Source: Bradyrhizobium sp. CCBAU 53340 (lineage in GTDB: Bacteria; Pseudomonadota; Alphaproteobacteria; Rhizobiales; Xanthobacteraceae). From it: a DNA stretch of 64,000 bases. This document shows, piece by piece, positions 1-8,742 of this stretch. The notes below the pieces were generated by a model. It saw only the letters and a list, made by a program, of their open reading frames with translations, searched no databases and was not told the origin of the DNA. The DNA is taken from NCBI RefSeq assembly GCF_015291645.1, contig NZ_CP030055.1, forward strand, positions 3,224,001 to 3,288,000, in the 5' to 3' direction. Numbering within the stretch: the first letter of the stretch is position 1; each line of letters begins with the position of its first letter. The position numbers and the translations under genes were made by a program.

Positions 1-2
1 CG

Positions 3-521
3 ATCGTTCGTCCGCATTCCCATGAGCGGCCGGTCCTAATCCGCTATCTCAATGCCGGTGCAGACGGTCTAATGGTGCCGATGGTCGATACCGCCGAGCA
101 GGCGCGCGCCATTGTCGATGCGGTTCGCTACGCATGCCCCGCCGATCACGAAAAGCGGCTCGTCATCGCCATGATCGAGACGCCAAAGGCGATCGAGGAC
201 ATTGAGGAACTGCTCGCGGTGGAAGGGATCGATGTCTTTTTCATCGGGCCCGGCGACCTCTCACAGAACATGGGTTATCCGCCGGCGCCGCCTTTCGGGC
301 AGCCCAGGCCGCAGGCCGTTACGGAGCGCGTTGCCCACGCCGTGAAGAAGATCCGCGCAGCCGGCAAGGTTGCCGGAACGCTCGTGACGTCGGATGAACT
401 GCCTGCGCTGCTGGAGCAGGGAGTGCGGTATTTCTACATCCACTCCGACCCGTTCCTGCGTGTCGGCCTAGCTGCTGTCATGAAGCTGCTTGAACGCTCA
501 GCTCGGACAACGTACGCGTAG
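3..521 (+). CDS. HpcH/HpaI-family aldolase, 5' end outside window
   Basis: Partial gene; the reading frame is already open at the first bases. Class II, metal-dependent HpcH/HpaI aldolases cleave 2-keto-3-deoxy acids to pyruvate and an aldehyde in the cytoplasm. Visible motifs are GADGLMVPMVDTAEQA near the start, then MIETPKAIEDI (the Glu that binds the divalent metal) and FFIGPGDLSQNMG, where the Asp is the second metal ligand. The C-terminus looks complete. A short-chain dehydrogenase starts 15 bp downstream and a D-2-hydroxyacid dehydrogenase follows, so a pathway for a sugar acid or a related hydroxy acid is likely. The exact substrate cannot be read from the sequence. Family is sure, substrate is not. 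Confidence 0.9.
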   Translation: MVRPHSHERPVLIRYLNAGADGLMVPMVDTAEQARAIVDAVRYACPADHEKRLVIAMIETPKAIEDIEELLAVEGIDVFFIGPGDLSQNMGYPPAPPFGQPRPQAVTERVAHAVKKIRAAGKVAGTLVTSDELPALLEQGVRYFYIHSDPFLRVGLAAVMKLLERSARTTYA

Positions 522-536
522 TGGGAAAGGAATCCC

Positions 537-1304
537 GTGGCATTCGAAATGTTCAATCTCGCGGGCCGGCGCGCGCTGGTAACGGGATCATCGCAAGGCA
601 TCGGGCTTGCCATCGCCCGAGGGCTGGCCGAGCACGGCGCCTCCGTGGTGCTGAATGGCCGCGACCGCAACAAACTGGATGCGGCCGCGGCAAGCGTCAG
701 GGCCGGCGGCCATGAGGTCGCAGTGACGAGCTTCGATGTGACCCGGCCCGACGCCGTTCGCGGTGGAATCTCGCGCATTGAAGAGGCGATCGGGCCGATT
801 GACATTCTCGTCAACAACGCCGGCATGCAATTTCGCACTCCGTTGGAGGACTTTCCCTCGGAGAAGTGGGAGGAGTTGCTCAAGACCAACGTCTCCAGCG
901 CCTTCTACGTCGGTCAGGCCGTAGCACGCCATATGATCTCACGCGGGAAAGGCAAGATCATCAATATAGCGTCGGTCCAGAGTGAATTGGCGCGGCCCGG
1001 CATCGCGCCGTACACCGCGACGAAGGGAGCAATCAAGAACCTGACGCGGGGCATGTGTGCCGATTGGGCGAGGCACGGTCTGCAGGTCAACGCGATCGCA
1101 CCCGGCTATTTTAAGACTCCCCTTAACCAGGCTCTGGTGGACAATCCCGAGTTCTCGGCATGGCTCGAAAAGCGCACGCCAGCATCGCGCTGGGGCAATG
1201 TCGACGAACTGATCGGCACCGCCGTGTTCCTCTCCGGTGAGGCGTCGTCCTTCGTCAACGGCCATACGCTCTATGTCGATGGCGGCATCAGCACCTGCCT
1301 GTGA
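537..1304 (+). CDS. SDR-family oxidoreductase, gluconate 5-dehydrogenase-like
   Basis: Classical short-chain dehydrogenase of 255 residues, the normal family length, which oxidises or reduces a hydroxyl or keto group with NAD(P) in the cytoplasm. The cofactor loop TGSSQGIG is at residues 16-23, NNAG at 93-96, and the catalytic Ser146, Tyr159 and Lys163 (YTATK) are all present. The sequence ends with the usual G-H-x-L-x-V-D-G-G block. The start is a GTG with GGAAAGGA just upstream, 15 bp after the aldolase stop, so the two are probably one transcript. The closest subfamily by eye is gluconate 5-dehydrogenase or 2-deoxy-D-gluconate 3-dehydrogenase, which suits a keto-deoxy sugar acid pathway. 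The substrate is inferred only. Confidence 0.92.
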   Translation: MAFEMFNLAGRRALVTGSSQGIGLAIARGLAEHGASVVLNGRDRNKLDAAAASVRAGGHEVAVTSFDVTRPDAVRGGISRIEEAIGPIDILVNNAGMQFRTPLEDFPSEKWEELLKTNVSSAFYVGQAVARHMISRGKGKIINIASVQSELARPGIAPYTATKGAIKNLTRGMCADWARHGLQVNAIAPGYFKTPLNQALVDNPEFSAWLEKRTPASRWGNVDELIGTAVFLSGEASSFVNGHTLYVDGGISTCL

Positions 1305-1371
1305 TCTAACGCCTCACCGCCTTCAAACAACACCGCCGCCTTGGACCGGCCTTCACGAAGGATTCCGCGCG

Positions 1372-2316
1372 ATGTCGACGAAGCCCGAAGTATTGATGAT
1401 CGGAGCCTATCCTACTTGGGATATGGTGGACCTTGAGGCGCGCTATATCGTGCACAAACTCTGGGAAGCGGCTGATCGCGACCGCCTCATCGAAGCGCAT
1501 CGCAGCACGATCCGGGCGATTGCCACCCGTGGTGAACTCGGCGCATCCGCCGACCTGATGAAGCGGTTGCCGGCGCTCGAGATTGTCTCCTGCTATGGCG
1601 TCGGTACCGACGCTATAGATCTGGCCCATGCCAGGACAAATGGAATCCGGGTGACCAACACGCCGGACGTATTGACCGCCGACGTTGCCGACATGGCTAT
1701 CGGCCTGTTGCTGGCGGTGGCGCGGAAGATTCCACAGGCCGACAGTTTCGTGCGCGAGGGACGTTGGACCAAGGGCAACATGCCGCTGGTGACCCGGGTC
1801 ACTGGCAAGACTGTGGGCGTGGTCGGGATGGGCCGTGTCGGCGCGGCCGTCGCAAAGCGGCTCGCCGCGTTCGATTGCGAGATTCGCTATTTCGACGTTG
1901 TCCGGCGCGCAGACCTTCCTTACGCGTTCGTGCCGAATCTCGTGGAGCTGGCCCGCCGCGCCGAGTTCCTGATCGTGACACTGGCCGGCGGCGAGAGCAC
2001 CAAAGCTATCGTCAATGCGAGCGTGCTCGATGCGCTTGGACCTGACGGTATCCTCATCAATGTCTCCCGAGGCTCGACAGTGGACGAGACGGCTCTGCTT
2101 TCCGCGCTCGAGGCAAAGGTGATCAAGGGTGCAGGTCTCGACGTTTTCTGGAACGAGCCGAATATCGATGAACGACTCAAGGTCCTCGACAATGCCGTCC
2201 TGCAACCCCACCACGCCTCGGGCACAACGGAGACCCGGTGCGCCATGGGCAAGCTTGTGCGCGACAATCTTGCCGCCCATTTCGCGGGCGTGACTCTGAT
2301 CACACCCGTTCTTTGA
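1372..2316 (+). CDS. D-2-hydroxyacid dehydrogenase (glyoxylate/hydroxypyruvate reductase-like)
   Basis: NAD(P)-dependent D-isomer-specific 2-hydroxyacid dehydrogenase, 314 residues from the ATG at 1372; the frame stays open further upstream, but that stretch overlaps the SDR gene and does not look like protein. The Rossmann motif VGMGRVG is at 151-157. Catalytic Arg233 sits in VSRGSTVDE, Glu262 in DVFWNEP, and a His in LQPHHASGT. The family interconverts 2-keto acids and D-2-hydroxy acids such as hydroxypyruvate and D-glycerate. As the third gene of the aldolase-SDR block it could reduce the C2 or C3 product of aldol cleavage. All catalytic residues are intact. The specific substrate is not determinable. 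Confidence 0.92.
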   Translation: MSTKPEVLMIGAYPTWDMVDLEARYIVHKLWEAADRDRLIEAHRSTIRAIATRGELGASADLMKRLPALEIVSCYGVGTDAIDLAHARTNGIRVTNTPDVLTADVADMAIGLLLAVARKIPQADSFVREGRWTKGNMPLVTRVTGKTVGVVGMGRVGAAVAKRLAAFDCEIRYFDVVRRADLPYAFVPNLVELARRAEFLIVTLAGGESTKAIVNASVLDALGPDGILINVSRGSTVDETALLSALEAKVIKGAGLDVFWNEPNIDERLKVLDNAVLQPHHASGTTETRCAMGKLVRDNLAAHFAGVTLITPVL

Positions 2317-2397
2317 ACGCGACCCGCGCCGTCCTCCGCCAAGCGACCTGGAGCTCTCTTGGAGTGCGGAACGTGCCGGTAGGCGCATGGTTCAGGA

Positions 2398-2673
2398 GTG
2401 TTGATAAGCGGACCGCTCTTGTCGACGAGAACGGGCGGCCCAAAACCGGGCCGGGATGCGTTGCGTGCCAGCAATCTCGCTCACAAGCGCACGGGCACCG
2501 CAATTGCCATATCGAATGAGGTCTGGCAGCTCGTTAGTATAATGGTGCCCGTTGCGATCGGCATCGTGTTTTCCGCAACGGGCTCGTTCAGGATTGCTCT
2601 TCTTACGCAGGCGGCCGATCCGCTGATGGCCGCGGTACTTACGATTTTCGTGCGCTATGAGCCCGAAAGCTGA
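2398..2673 (+). pseudogene. Probable C-terminal remnant of an MFS transporter
   Basis: An open frame of 91 residues from GTG 2398. Only the second half (from about 2490) looks like protein. It reads GTAIAISNEVWQLVSI and then two hydrophobic segments, typical of the last transmembrane helices of a major facilitator such as sugar-acid/proton symporters. The first 30 residues show no membrane segment, and a full MFS protein is over 400 residues, so this is most likely a 5'-deleted remnant of the transporter of the preceding sugar-acid genes. It could also be a chance membrane-like frame. Confidence 0.4.
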
Positions 2674-2902
2674 TGTGTCTCGGGCAAGGAATATTTGGCA
2701 CGAATGGTCGCAGCATTCGATACCGTGACGGGGCCTATCAGGCTGGAGAGGAGCAGGAGTGCCTGCAACGCGTGTCGCCTTGGCACTCTACCGCGCCCAT
2801 AGCGAACCCCCTGGCCGGCTGGCGCTCCCATGACCAGGAATAGCGGATGGACGACCCGGAAGGCAGGCCCTCGACGTGCAGGAAAAGCGCGCTGCCCCGC
2901 TC

Positions 2903-3832
2903 TCATAGCGCGAGAACGAGTCGGCCGGCACCGCGAAAACCTGATTCAGCGTCGGCAATCGCGGTCAGAGCCTCGCTGAACGGCTTCTCTAGACCGACGT
3001 TTGGCCGTAGCACGCCCTCCGTCGCAAGCTGAGCGATCTCGGGGAGGTGCTCCGTGCCCATCGTCGCGAAGGCAAGCTTGTATCGGCCCGACAAAATCCC
3101 GCGGATTGCTCTGCCAGGTGTGGGGTTGATGTCGACGAATACTCCTCCGCGCTTGAGCATGGAAATTCCTTCGCCTACGGGCATCGTTCCGGCCGTATCG
3201 AAAATCGCATCGAACTTTCCCGCCTCTCGGTACGAGGGGCTATCAGCGTAGTTGAATACCGGATCAACGCCGGTGGCTTTGGCCGCTGGCATGGCGGCCT
3301 TGCCGCATGAACCAGCGACCGCCGCGCCTCGTGCCAGCGCCAACTGCACTGCGAACGCGCCGACCGCCCCGCTACAGCCGTTGATGAAGATGCGCGACTC
3401 GCTGCGAACTTGCGCCTTGTCGATGATTGCAGCCCAGGCTGTCGTTGCCGGAATGGGAAGGCAAGCAGCCTCGCTGAACGAGAGCCGCTCCGGTTTTCTG
3501 GTCAGATATCGGCTATGGACCACGATCGACTCGGCAAAAGCGCCCGCGATCTTGAAGTCCATCGTGCCGAAGACATCGTCTCCAAAATGCACGTTTGTTA
3601 CGTCCTCGCCGACGGCCTCCACGGTCCCGGCGTAGTCGGAGCCGACCCCCTTCGGAAATGCCCTGCCGATGATCAGTTTCATGGCGCCCCGACGGAGCTT
3701 CCAGTCGAGGGGATTGATGGCGACAGCTTTTACCTTGACGCGCACCTGGTCGCGCTCGAGCGGCGGTGGCGTGTAGTCGCCGAAATACATCTCCTCGGGA
3801 CCACCATAACGATCGTACTGCACTCTCTTCAT
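2903..3832 (-). CDS. Zinc-independent MDR oxidoreductase (NADPH:quinone reductase-like)
   Basis: Medium-chain dehydrogenase/reductase of 309 residues, beginning MKRVQYDRYGGPEEM. The N-terminal GroES-like domain lacks the cysteine cluster of zinc alcohol dehydrogenases. It is followed by a nucleotide-binding domain with GCSGAVGAFAVQLA around residue 150. Members reduce quinones or enones with NADPH. It is co-directional with the azoreductase gene, whose stop lies 19 bp upstream of this start, so both are probably transcribed together as a two-gene quinone/azo-dye detoxification operon under the divergent TetR regulator. The protein looks complete. The true substrate is unknown. Confidence 0.9.
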   Translation of the reverse strand: MKRVQYDRYGGPEEMYFGDYTPPPLERDQVRVKVKAVAINPLDWKLRRGAMKLIIGRAFPKGVGSDYAGTVEAVGEDVTNVHFGDDVFGTMDFKIAGAFAESIVVHSRYLTRKPERLSFSEAACLPIPATTAWAAIIDKAQVRSESRIFINGCSGAVGAFAVQLALARGAAVAGSCGKAAMPAAKATGVDPVFNYADSPSYREAGKFDAIFDTAGTMPVGEGISMLKRGGVFVDINPTPGRAIRGILSGRYKLAFATMGTEHLPEIAQLATEGVLRPNVGLEKPFSEALTAIADAESGFRGAGRLVLAL

Positions 3833-3851
3833 GTCTGACTCTCGGCGTTTG

Positions 3852-4466
3852 TCAGTAAACTACCGCGAGGTTCTCGATCTCGGCAGCGGCTGCAGCCAAC
3901 GCTGCGGTCCGGTTCTCGGGGCTGCGTCCAAGGCCCTCGGCACGGATGACTGTCACGTCGCTGACTCCGAGAAAGGTGAAGAAGCTCTTCAGATATTTCT
4001 CCTGATGATCGAACCCGGCGGCGGGCTGACCGTCAAGATAGAGATTGCCGCGCGAGGAAGCGATGATCACGCGTTTGCCCTGTGCAAGTCCTTCGACGCC
4101 GTTGGCGGTGTAGCGGAATGTCTTTCCTGGGACGGCCACGCGATCGAGCCAGGCCTTGAGCTGTGACGGAAGAGAAAAATTGTACATCGGCGCGCCGATG
4201 ACAATCACGTCGGCGTCGACAAAGTCATCGAGGGCTTTGGAATTGCGCGCTGCGCTCTCCTTCGTAGCAGCATCCTCCGGAGCCGAGCCCCGCTGAACCA
4301 GTAGCTCCGGACCCGTCAAGTGTCCGATTGGCTCTGCGGCGAGGTCGTAGCGAACGACCTGTGTATCGGGATTGAGGACGGTTAGTCGCTCCACGATGGC
4401 AGCTGAGAGTTGCCGGCTGGCCGATTGGCCGCCAAGGATGCTGGCGTCGACATGCAGAAGTTTCAT
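3852..4466 (-). CDS. azoR: FMN-dependent NADH-azoreductase
   Basis: Flavodoxin-fold protein of 204 residues, the standard AzoR size. It opens with MKLLHVDASILGGQSASRQLS, the FMN phosphate-binding loop of the family, and carries the APMYNFSLPSQLKAWLDRV motif and a second flavin loop near IIASSRGN. AzoR proteins reduce azo compounds and quinones by two-electron transfer and protect against thiol-reactive quinones. The gene is the first of a two-gene operon with the downstream MDR oxidoreductase and is divergent from a TetR gene. The 203-bp gap between them carries two matching inverted repeats, so repression by that TetR protein is likely. Confidence 0.93.
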   Translation of the reverse strand: MKLLHVDASILGGQSASRQLSAAIVERLTVLNPDTQVVRYDLAAEPIGHLTGPELLVQRGSAPEDAATKESAARNSKALDDFVDADVIVIGAPMYNFSLPSQLKAWLDRVAVPGKTFRYTANGVEGLAQGKRVIIASSRGNLYLDGQPAAGFDHQEKYLKSFFTFLGVSDVTVIRAEGLGRSPENRTAALAAAAAEIENLAVVY

Positions 4467-4485
4467 AGTCCTAGTCCCTTCATAT

Positions 4486-4502
4486 GGCCCCGCGACGGGG
4501 CC
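4486..4502 (-). promoter_or_regulatory. Short GC-rich hairpin in the azoR leader
   Basis: Perfect 7-bp stem GGCCCCG/CGGGGCC with a CGA loop, 20 bp upstream of the azoR start. It would lie in the 5' untranslated region of the azoR transcript if the promoter is near the inverted repeats further upstream. Read on the plus strand it is followed only by three T. Function unknown; it may affect translation or be incidental. Confidence 0.4.
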
Positions 4503-4590
4503 TTTGATCGCGAGTTGCCTTGCGGCCGCTCAGCGAGGAAATCTTCCCCAGCCCGATAAATGCGGAGCACGCATCCCCGTAGAGGCCAGA

Positions 4591-4633
4591 AAATTACAGT
4601 CTGTGTAATTTTTAAATATTACAGCGACTGTAA
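4591..4633. promoter_or_regulatory. Two tandem TetR-type operators, TTACA-N5-TGTAA
   Basis: Two inverted repeats of identical form, TTACA-N5-TGTAA, at 4594-4608 and 4619-4633, centre to centre 25 bp. The first extends to 8-bp arms (AAATTACA/TGTAATTT), the second to TTACAG-N3-CTGTAA. They lie between the azoR start (4466) and the tetR start (4670) in an AT-rich stretch that should hold both promoters. This is the usual layout for a TetR repressor controlling itself and the divergent gene. The pattern is read directly; the binding protein is inferred. Confidence 0.82.
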
Positions 4634-4669
4634 AGTTACAAGGGGTGCGGTAAGTGTTATTTGTAGGTC

Positions 4670-5263
4670 ATGAAACAGGAATCATCGGCTCCGGATGGCT
4701 GGCGTGAAAGAAAGCGTCGCGAGACGCTGCAGCGCATCGCCGAAACGGGGCTTAAGCTATTCGTCGAGAATGGGTACGAGGCGACAACGCTTGAAGCGAT
4801 CGCGGCAGCCTCCGGCATATCGGCACGGACATTCTTCTATTACTTCAAATCGAAGGAAGACATTCTGCTCGCTTGGCAGCAGGGAATGCCGGAAGCCGTC
4901 CGGGCGGCGATTCTTGCTGAAGCCCCCGACCAGCGTCCCGTTCACCTCGTGCGCAATGCGTTCTTGAAATTGGCGGTCCATTTCAGCTCCGAGCACGCCG
5001 TGGCGATCGATCGGATCGTGCGCTCGACCGAACAGCTAAGGGCGAGCAATCAGGCGAAGTTCTTGTCGATGGAGAAAGCGGTATTCGAAGCTCTATCGGA
5101 GCACTGGCCGCAAGCACGCCGGCGCAGGGCCCTTCAGGTCGTCGCAATGGCCTGTGTCGGGGCCATGCGTCTTTCCGTTGACGCGTGGGCAGATGAGGGA
5201 GGTCAGAAGCCGTTGGCGAGCTTCATCAGACAGATCTTCTCTGCGTTGGAGGATGAACTTTAG
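4670..5263 (+). CDS. TetR-family transcriptional regulator
   Basis: 197-residue regulator with an N-terminal helix-turn-helix of TetR type (residues 15-60, with TTLEAIAAASGISARTFFYY) and a variable all-helical ligand-binding C-terminal domain containing two cysteines or none near a hydrophobic pocket that cannot be assigned. It is transcribed away from the azoR operon, and two TTACA-N5-TGTAA dyads lie 36-76 bp before its start, so it is most likely an autorepressor that also represses azoR and the MDR oxidoreductase. A quinone or azo compound is a plausible inducer by analogy. The ligand itself cannot be read from the sequence. Confidence 0.92.
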   Translation: MKQESSAPDGWRERKRRETLQRIAETGLKLFVENGYEATTLEAIAAASGISARTFFYYFKSKEDILLAWQQGMPEAVRAAILAEAPDQRPVHLVRNAFLKLAVHFSSEHAVAIDRIVRSTEQLRASNQAKFLSMEKAVFEALSEHWPQARRRRALQVVAMACVGAMRLSVDAWADEGGQKPLASFIRQIFSALEDEL

Positions 5264-5486
5264 CAATAGCAAGACGCCGGCGTTTATGTTTTTCAAGGTT
5301 GCCTATAAGGGAGGAATATTTCTCCCGAAAGTGTGCCCTGCTAAAACGCCAATCCGTCGCTTCGGCATGCTCTCCGCCGCGACAGGTAGTGTTTTGCGTC
5401 GACCTCCCACAGCCGGCGCCTCTCTAGCTAATAGCAAGGGTCGGTTGGCCGATTGAGTTGTTCGCGACGGTGGAGCTCCCTGACGG

Positions 5487-6379
5487 TCAACGGCGTCGCT
5501 CCCTTGCGGCGCCAGGACCGGACCCGACGCCGTTGAGCTCTTCCATTGCACTATCCGGCAAATTGAGCTCGAATGCAGCGAGATTTTCATGCAGATGTGC
5601 GACAGACGAGGTGCCGGGGATAAGTAGAATGTTGGGCGAGCGACGAAGCAACCAAGCAAGCGCTACCTGCATGGGTGTTGCACTGAGGCGAGCGGCGACA
5701 TCCGTTAGGGTGGCCGATTGAAGGGGAGAGAACCCTCCGAGTGGGAAGAACGGGACGTAGGCGATGCCGTCCCGTGCGAGTTCGTCGATCAAGGCGTCGT
5801 CGGACCTGTGAGCCAAGTTGTATTGGTTCTGCACGCAGACAATCTTGCAGATCTTGCGTCCTGCCGCGATCTGTGAAGGAGTGACGCTGCTCAGCCCAAT
5901 TTGCTTTATTAGGCCCTGGCGTTGGAGATCTGCCAAGACCGTCACCGGTGCTTCGATGGCCTTGGCCGGGGCATGAGGGTCCATCATGACGCGGAAATTG
6001 ACGACATCGAGCGCGTCCACGCCGAGGTTTCTCAGATTGTCGTGGACCGCCTGGGTCAGCTCTTCACGAGAGAAGGCCGGATGCCATGAAGCGTCCGCGC
6101 CGCGTCGAGCGCCAACTTTAGTGACGATGACGAGGTCCTTGGGTAGGGTTGCAGCGCCTCTCGGATCAATTGGTTCGTGACGTGCGGACCGTAAAAGTCG
6201 GAAGTGTCGATATGATCCACGCCCCACGCGACGGCTTCGCGCAGGACAGCCAACGCCGCCGCGCGGTCTTTCGGAGGACCGAACACGTGGGGACCGGCAA
6301 GTTGCATGGCGCCGTAGCCAAGCCGCTTTACGCGGCGGTCTCCCAGATCGAAGCTGGCAGCTGAGTCGGTTGTGGGCAT
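5487..6379 (-). pseudogene. Aldo/keto reductase broken by a single-base frameshift
   Basis: The N-terminal 80 residues are in one frame (MPTTDSAASFDLGDRRVKRL to LIREALQPYP). The remainder continues in a second frame (KDLVIVTKVG to the stop at 5487). The join is near 6138-6143, in CTACCCAAGGAC; one missing base restores REALxPYPxDLVIVTKVG, the normal family reading. The catalytic Asp and Tyr of DTSDFYGP and the Lys of TKVG are all there, and the C-terminus is normal, so only the frame is broken. This is either a recent mutation or a sequencing error. The family reduces aldehydes and ketones with NADPH. The gene is divergent from a LysR regulator. Confidence 0.85.
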
Positions 6380-6466
6380 AGGTCGTCTCCGTAATCGATG
6401 ATCTGTAGCTAGATGTTGCCGGGCCGCTCGATAACTAGGTACTCTCCGAACGGGGCGTTCGGAGAA

Positions 6467-7372
6467 GTGAACAGTGAAAGTCGATCTGGGGAACTGAGCG
6501 CCTTCGTGACCGTCGCGCAGGCTGGAGGCTTTCGGGAGGGAGCTCGGTCGAGTGGGGCCAGTGCCTCAGGGCTCAGCGAAGCCGTCACCAGGCTGGAAGC
6601 GCAACTTGGCGTCAGGCTGTTGAACCGAACGACCCGGTCCGTCGTGCCTACCGAAGCGGGGCAGCGCCTCCTCGAGCGGCTCGGGCCGGCATTCGCCGAA
6701 GTGGAAGCTGCGGTCGACGTGGTCAATAACTACCGCGACAGGCCTGCAGGTATTCTGCGTCTCAACGTACCCGTTAGCGCGGCGCGTCTCGTGCTGCCGA
6801 CAATTGTACCGGGCTTTCTCGCGGCTTATCCCGACATTCGGCTGGAAATCATTGCCGAGGACAGTTTCATCGACGTTCTGGCGGCGGGCTGCGATGCCGG
6901 CATCCGATATGACGAGCGTCTGGAGCAGGATATGATGGCAGTACCGATTGGACCTCGCATTCAGCGCTTTGCGACCGCTGCCGCTCCAATCTATCTCGAT
7001 CGTCACGGCCGGCCCAATCATCCTCGCGATCTGCTCAACCATGCTTGTCTTGGGGGGCGTTTTTCGTCCGGTGCGCTGGTGGCCCCGTGGGAGTTCGAAG
7101 GTGAGGGAGAAATCGTTCGCGTCGAGCCCAAGGGACCATTGTTGGTCAGCGCGGGGACGGCGACAGACCTTGCTGTTGCCGCGGCCATCGCCGGTACTGG
7201 CATCATCACTCTCTTTGAAGAATGGCTGCGCCCCTATATCGCCAGTGGTCAGCTCGAGCCGGTCCTTGAGCCCTGGTGGCAAAGCTTCTCCGGTCCATTC
7301 CTCTACTATCCCGGCCGACGACTCGTGCCAGCGCCGTTGCGCGCATTCATCGACTTCGTGAAGGGTGAATAA
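6467..7372 (+). CDS. LysR-family transcriptional regulator
   Basis: LysR-type regulator with the N-terminal winged helix (GELSAFVTVAQAGGFREGAR, then LNRTTRSVVPTEAG) and a C-terminal periplasmic-binding-like effector domain containing ADLILR-type substitutes such as GCDAGIRYDERLEQDM. The frame is open to an ATG at 6413, but the GTG at 6467 has GGAG before it, fits the usual distance to the helix-turn-helix and leaves an 87-bp divergent promoter region, so it is preferred. About 301 residues. It is divergent from the frameshifted aldo/keto reductase, the usual target arrangement for this family and subgroup (CrgA/PecT-like short effector). Confidence 0.88.
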   Translation: MNSESRSGELSAFVTVAQAGGFREGARSSGASASGLSEAVTRLEAQLGVRLLNRTTRSVVPTEAGQRLLERLGPAFAEVEAAVDVVNNYRDRPAGILRLNVPVSAARLVLPTIVPGFLAAYPDIRLEIIAEDSFIDVLAAGCDAGIRYDERLEQDMMAVPIGPRIQRFATAAAPIYLDRHGRPNHPRDLLNHACLGGRFSSGALVAPWEFEGEGEIVRVEPKGPLLVSAGTATDLAVAAAIAGTGIITLFEEWLRPYIASGQLEPVLEPWWQSFSGPFLYYPGRRLVPAPLRAFIDFVKGE

Positions 7373-7795
7373 TCCTACCCGCCGTGTGGATCCATTTCCT
7401 ACTCCCGTAGCGCGCTCGCCAGCAGCAAGACGCTCCCTGGTTGAGCGCTCAAAGCTGCGCGCGGAGCTTTACGGCGATAGAGGAACGTGGCGAAACGAGA
7501 TACCGGCCTCGTATCAAGTAGCAGAGAGCTCCGATGACTTTTCCCAGAGGAGGAGGGGGAGGCGCGAGATATTGTGGCCAAATGTTATACGGGTCCGCAA
7601 TGGATCGCGTCAGTAAAACCAAAACCTCGGACATTCGAAATTGCCGATATGAGCAATAGATTCCCCCGATGGTCCGCGCGGTAGCACGCGAAAAGGCGTT
7701 CATCAGGAATTGTCGATGGCACTTGAGACATTCACAGTTCGAGTTGGTGCAACGGTCGGTGCCCCGGAATCCTTCAATAGTCATCACGGCTTTAC
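7373..7795. other. Gene-free region before the glutathione transferase
   Basis: No frame here resembles a protein. The right end runs into the repeated promoter at 7796. Several short frames on both strands have shadow-like composition. Confidence 0.5.
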
Positions 7796-7829
7796 TTGAC
7801 GCATATCAAAATCGGACATATATCAATTT
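7796..7829 (+). promoter_or_regulatory. Tandem-repeat promoter, copy A (glutathione transferase)
   Basis: -35 TTGACG at 7796-7801, 17-bp spacer ending ATCGGACA, -10 TATATC at 7819-7824. The spacer and flank hold two direct repeats, GACGCATATCAAAAT then GACATATATCAATTT. The same architecture recurs at eight or more places in the window. The transferase starts 60 bp after the -10. Confidence 0.75.
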
Positions 7830-7888
7830 CCGGCTTGCCGCAGCGAAGGTCGGTAGCGCGGTTGTCCCTGGCTAGACAAGGAAGGCTG

Positions 7889-8500
7889 ATGAAACTGTAC
7901 TATGCACCAGGCGCCTGCTCGCTCTCGCCGCATATCGCCCTTCTGGAGGCTGGTCTTCCGTTCGACATGGTCAAAGTCGATCTGCGAACGAAGAAGCTCG
8001 AAAGTGGGGAGGACTATCTGGAGGTCAATCCCAAAGGCCAGGTCCCCGCGTTGCAACTGGATAGCGGCGAGGTCATAACAGAGGGGCCGGTCATCGTTCA
8101 GGTGATCGCCGATAAGGTCGGCAATGGCCTAGCTCCGGCCCGTGACAGCGCCGAGCGCTACAAGCTGCTCGAATGGCTCAACTTCGTCACGACGGAGCTG
8201 CACAAGAACTTCGGCCCGCTGTTTTCACCAATACTAGCCGACGACGCTAAGTCATTCTTCAGGGACCGCGTCATCGCCAAGCTAAAGTATGTCGACAGCC
8301 AGCTTGCTGGCCGCAATTTCCTGATGGGCGATCAGTTCACGGTCGCCGACGGGTACTTGTTCACAATATTAGGCTGGACCGATCCCTTAAAGTTCGATCT
8401 TTCGGGTATGGGGAGCCTGCTCGCCTACAAGGCTCGTATAGCTGCGCGCCCGAAGGTGAAAGAGGCCCTCGTTAAGGAAGGTCTGATGAAGGCGGGGTAA
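7889..8500 (+). CDS. Glutathione S-transferase (bacterial beta type)
   Basis: 203 residues from ATG 7889, which follows GGAAGG; an in-frame ATG further upstream lies inside the promoter copy A and is rejected. The start MKLYYAPGACSLSPHIALLE carries the conserved Tyr, Ser and Cys10 of the beta class, and NPKGQVPAL gives the cis-Pro of the thioredoxin fold. The C-terminal helical domain has the usual DxFTVAD-like QFTVADGYLF. It conjugates or reduces electrophiles using glutathione in the cytoplasm, and in catabolic islands such enzymes often dehalogenate or isomerise pathway intermediates. It stands alone, driven by the tandem-repeat promoter. Confidence 0.93.
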   Translation: MKLYYAPGACSLSPHIALLEAGLPFDMVKVDLRTKKLESGEDYLEVNPKGQVPALQLDSGEVITEGPVIVQVIADKVGNGLAPARDSAERYKLLEWLNFVTTELHKNFGPLFSPILADDAKSFFRDRVIAKLKYVDSQLAGRNFLMGDQFTVADGYLFTILGWTDPLKFDLSGMGSLLAYKARIAARPKVKEALVKEGLMKAG

Positions 8501-8742
8501 GGCGCGACGCTCGGGGGAGGGCGCGTCGAGAGCGTCAATCCGTTTGGAGGGCGCGGAGCTGAGGGTAGAAGGCGATGAGGTCCGCGTAATCAAAGAGGAC
8601 GCGGAGAAGGCTCGTGCTGGTGCATTTCACGAGACTTTTGGCAGTGCCTAAACACAAGGCGCACGTCTGCGGAGGAGCGTGACCTGTCGCGTGAGAGGCG
8701 GCGCTTGCTCTGCAAAGATCGGCGCTCAAATCGGAGGAGACA

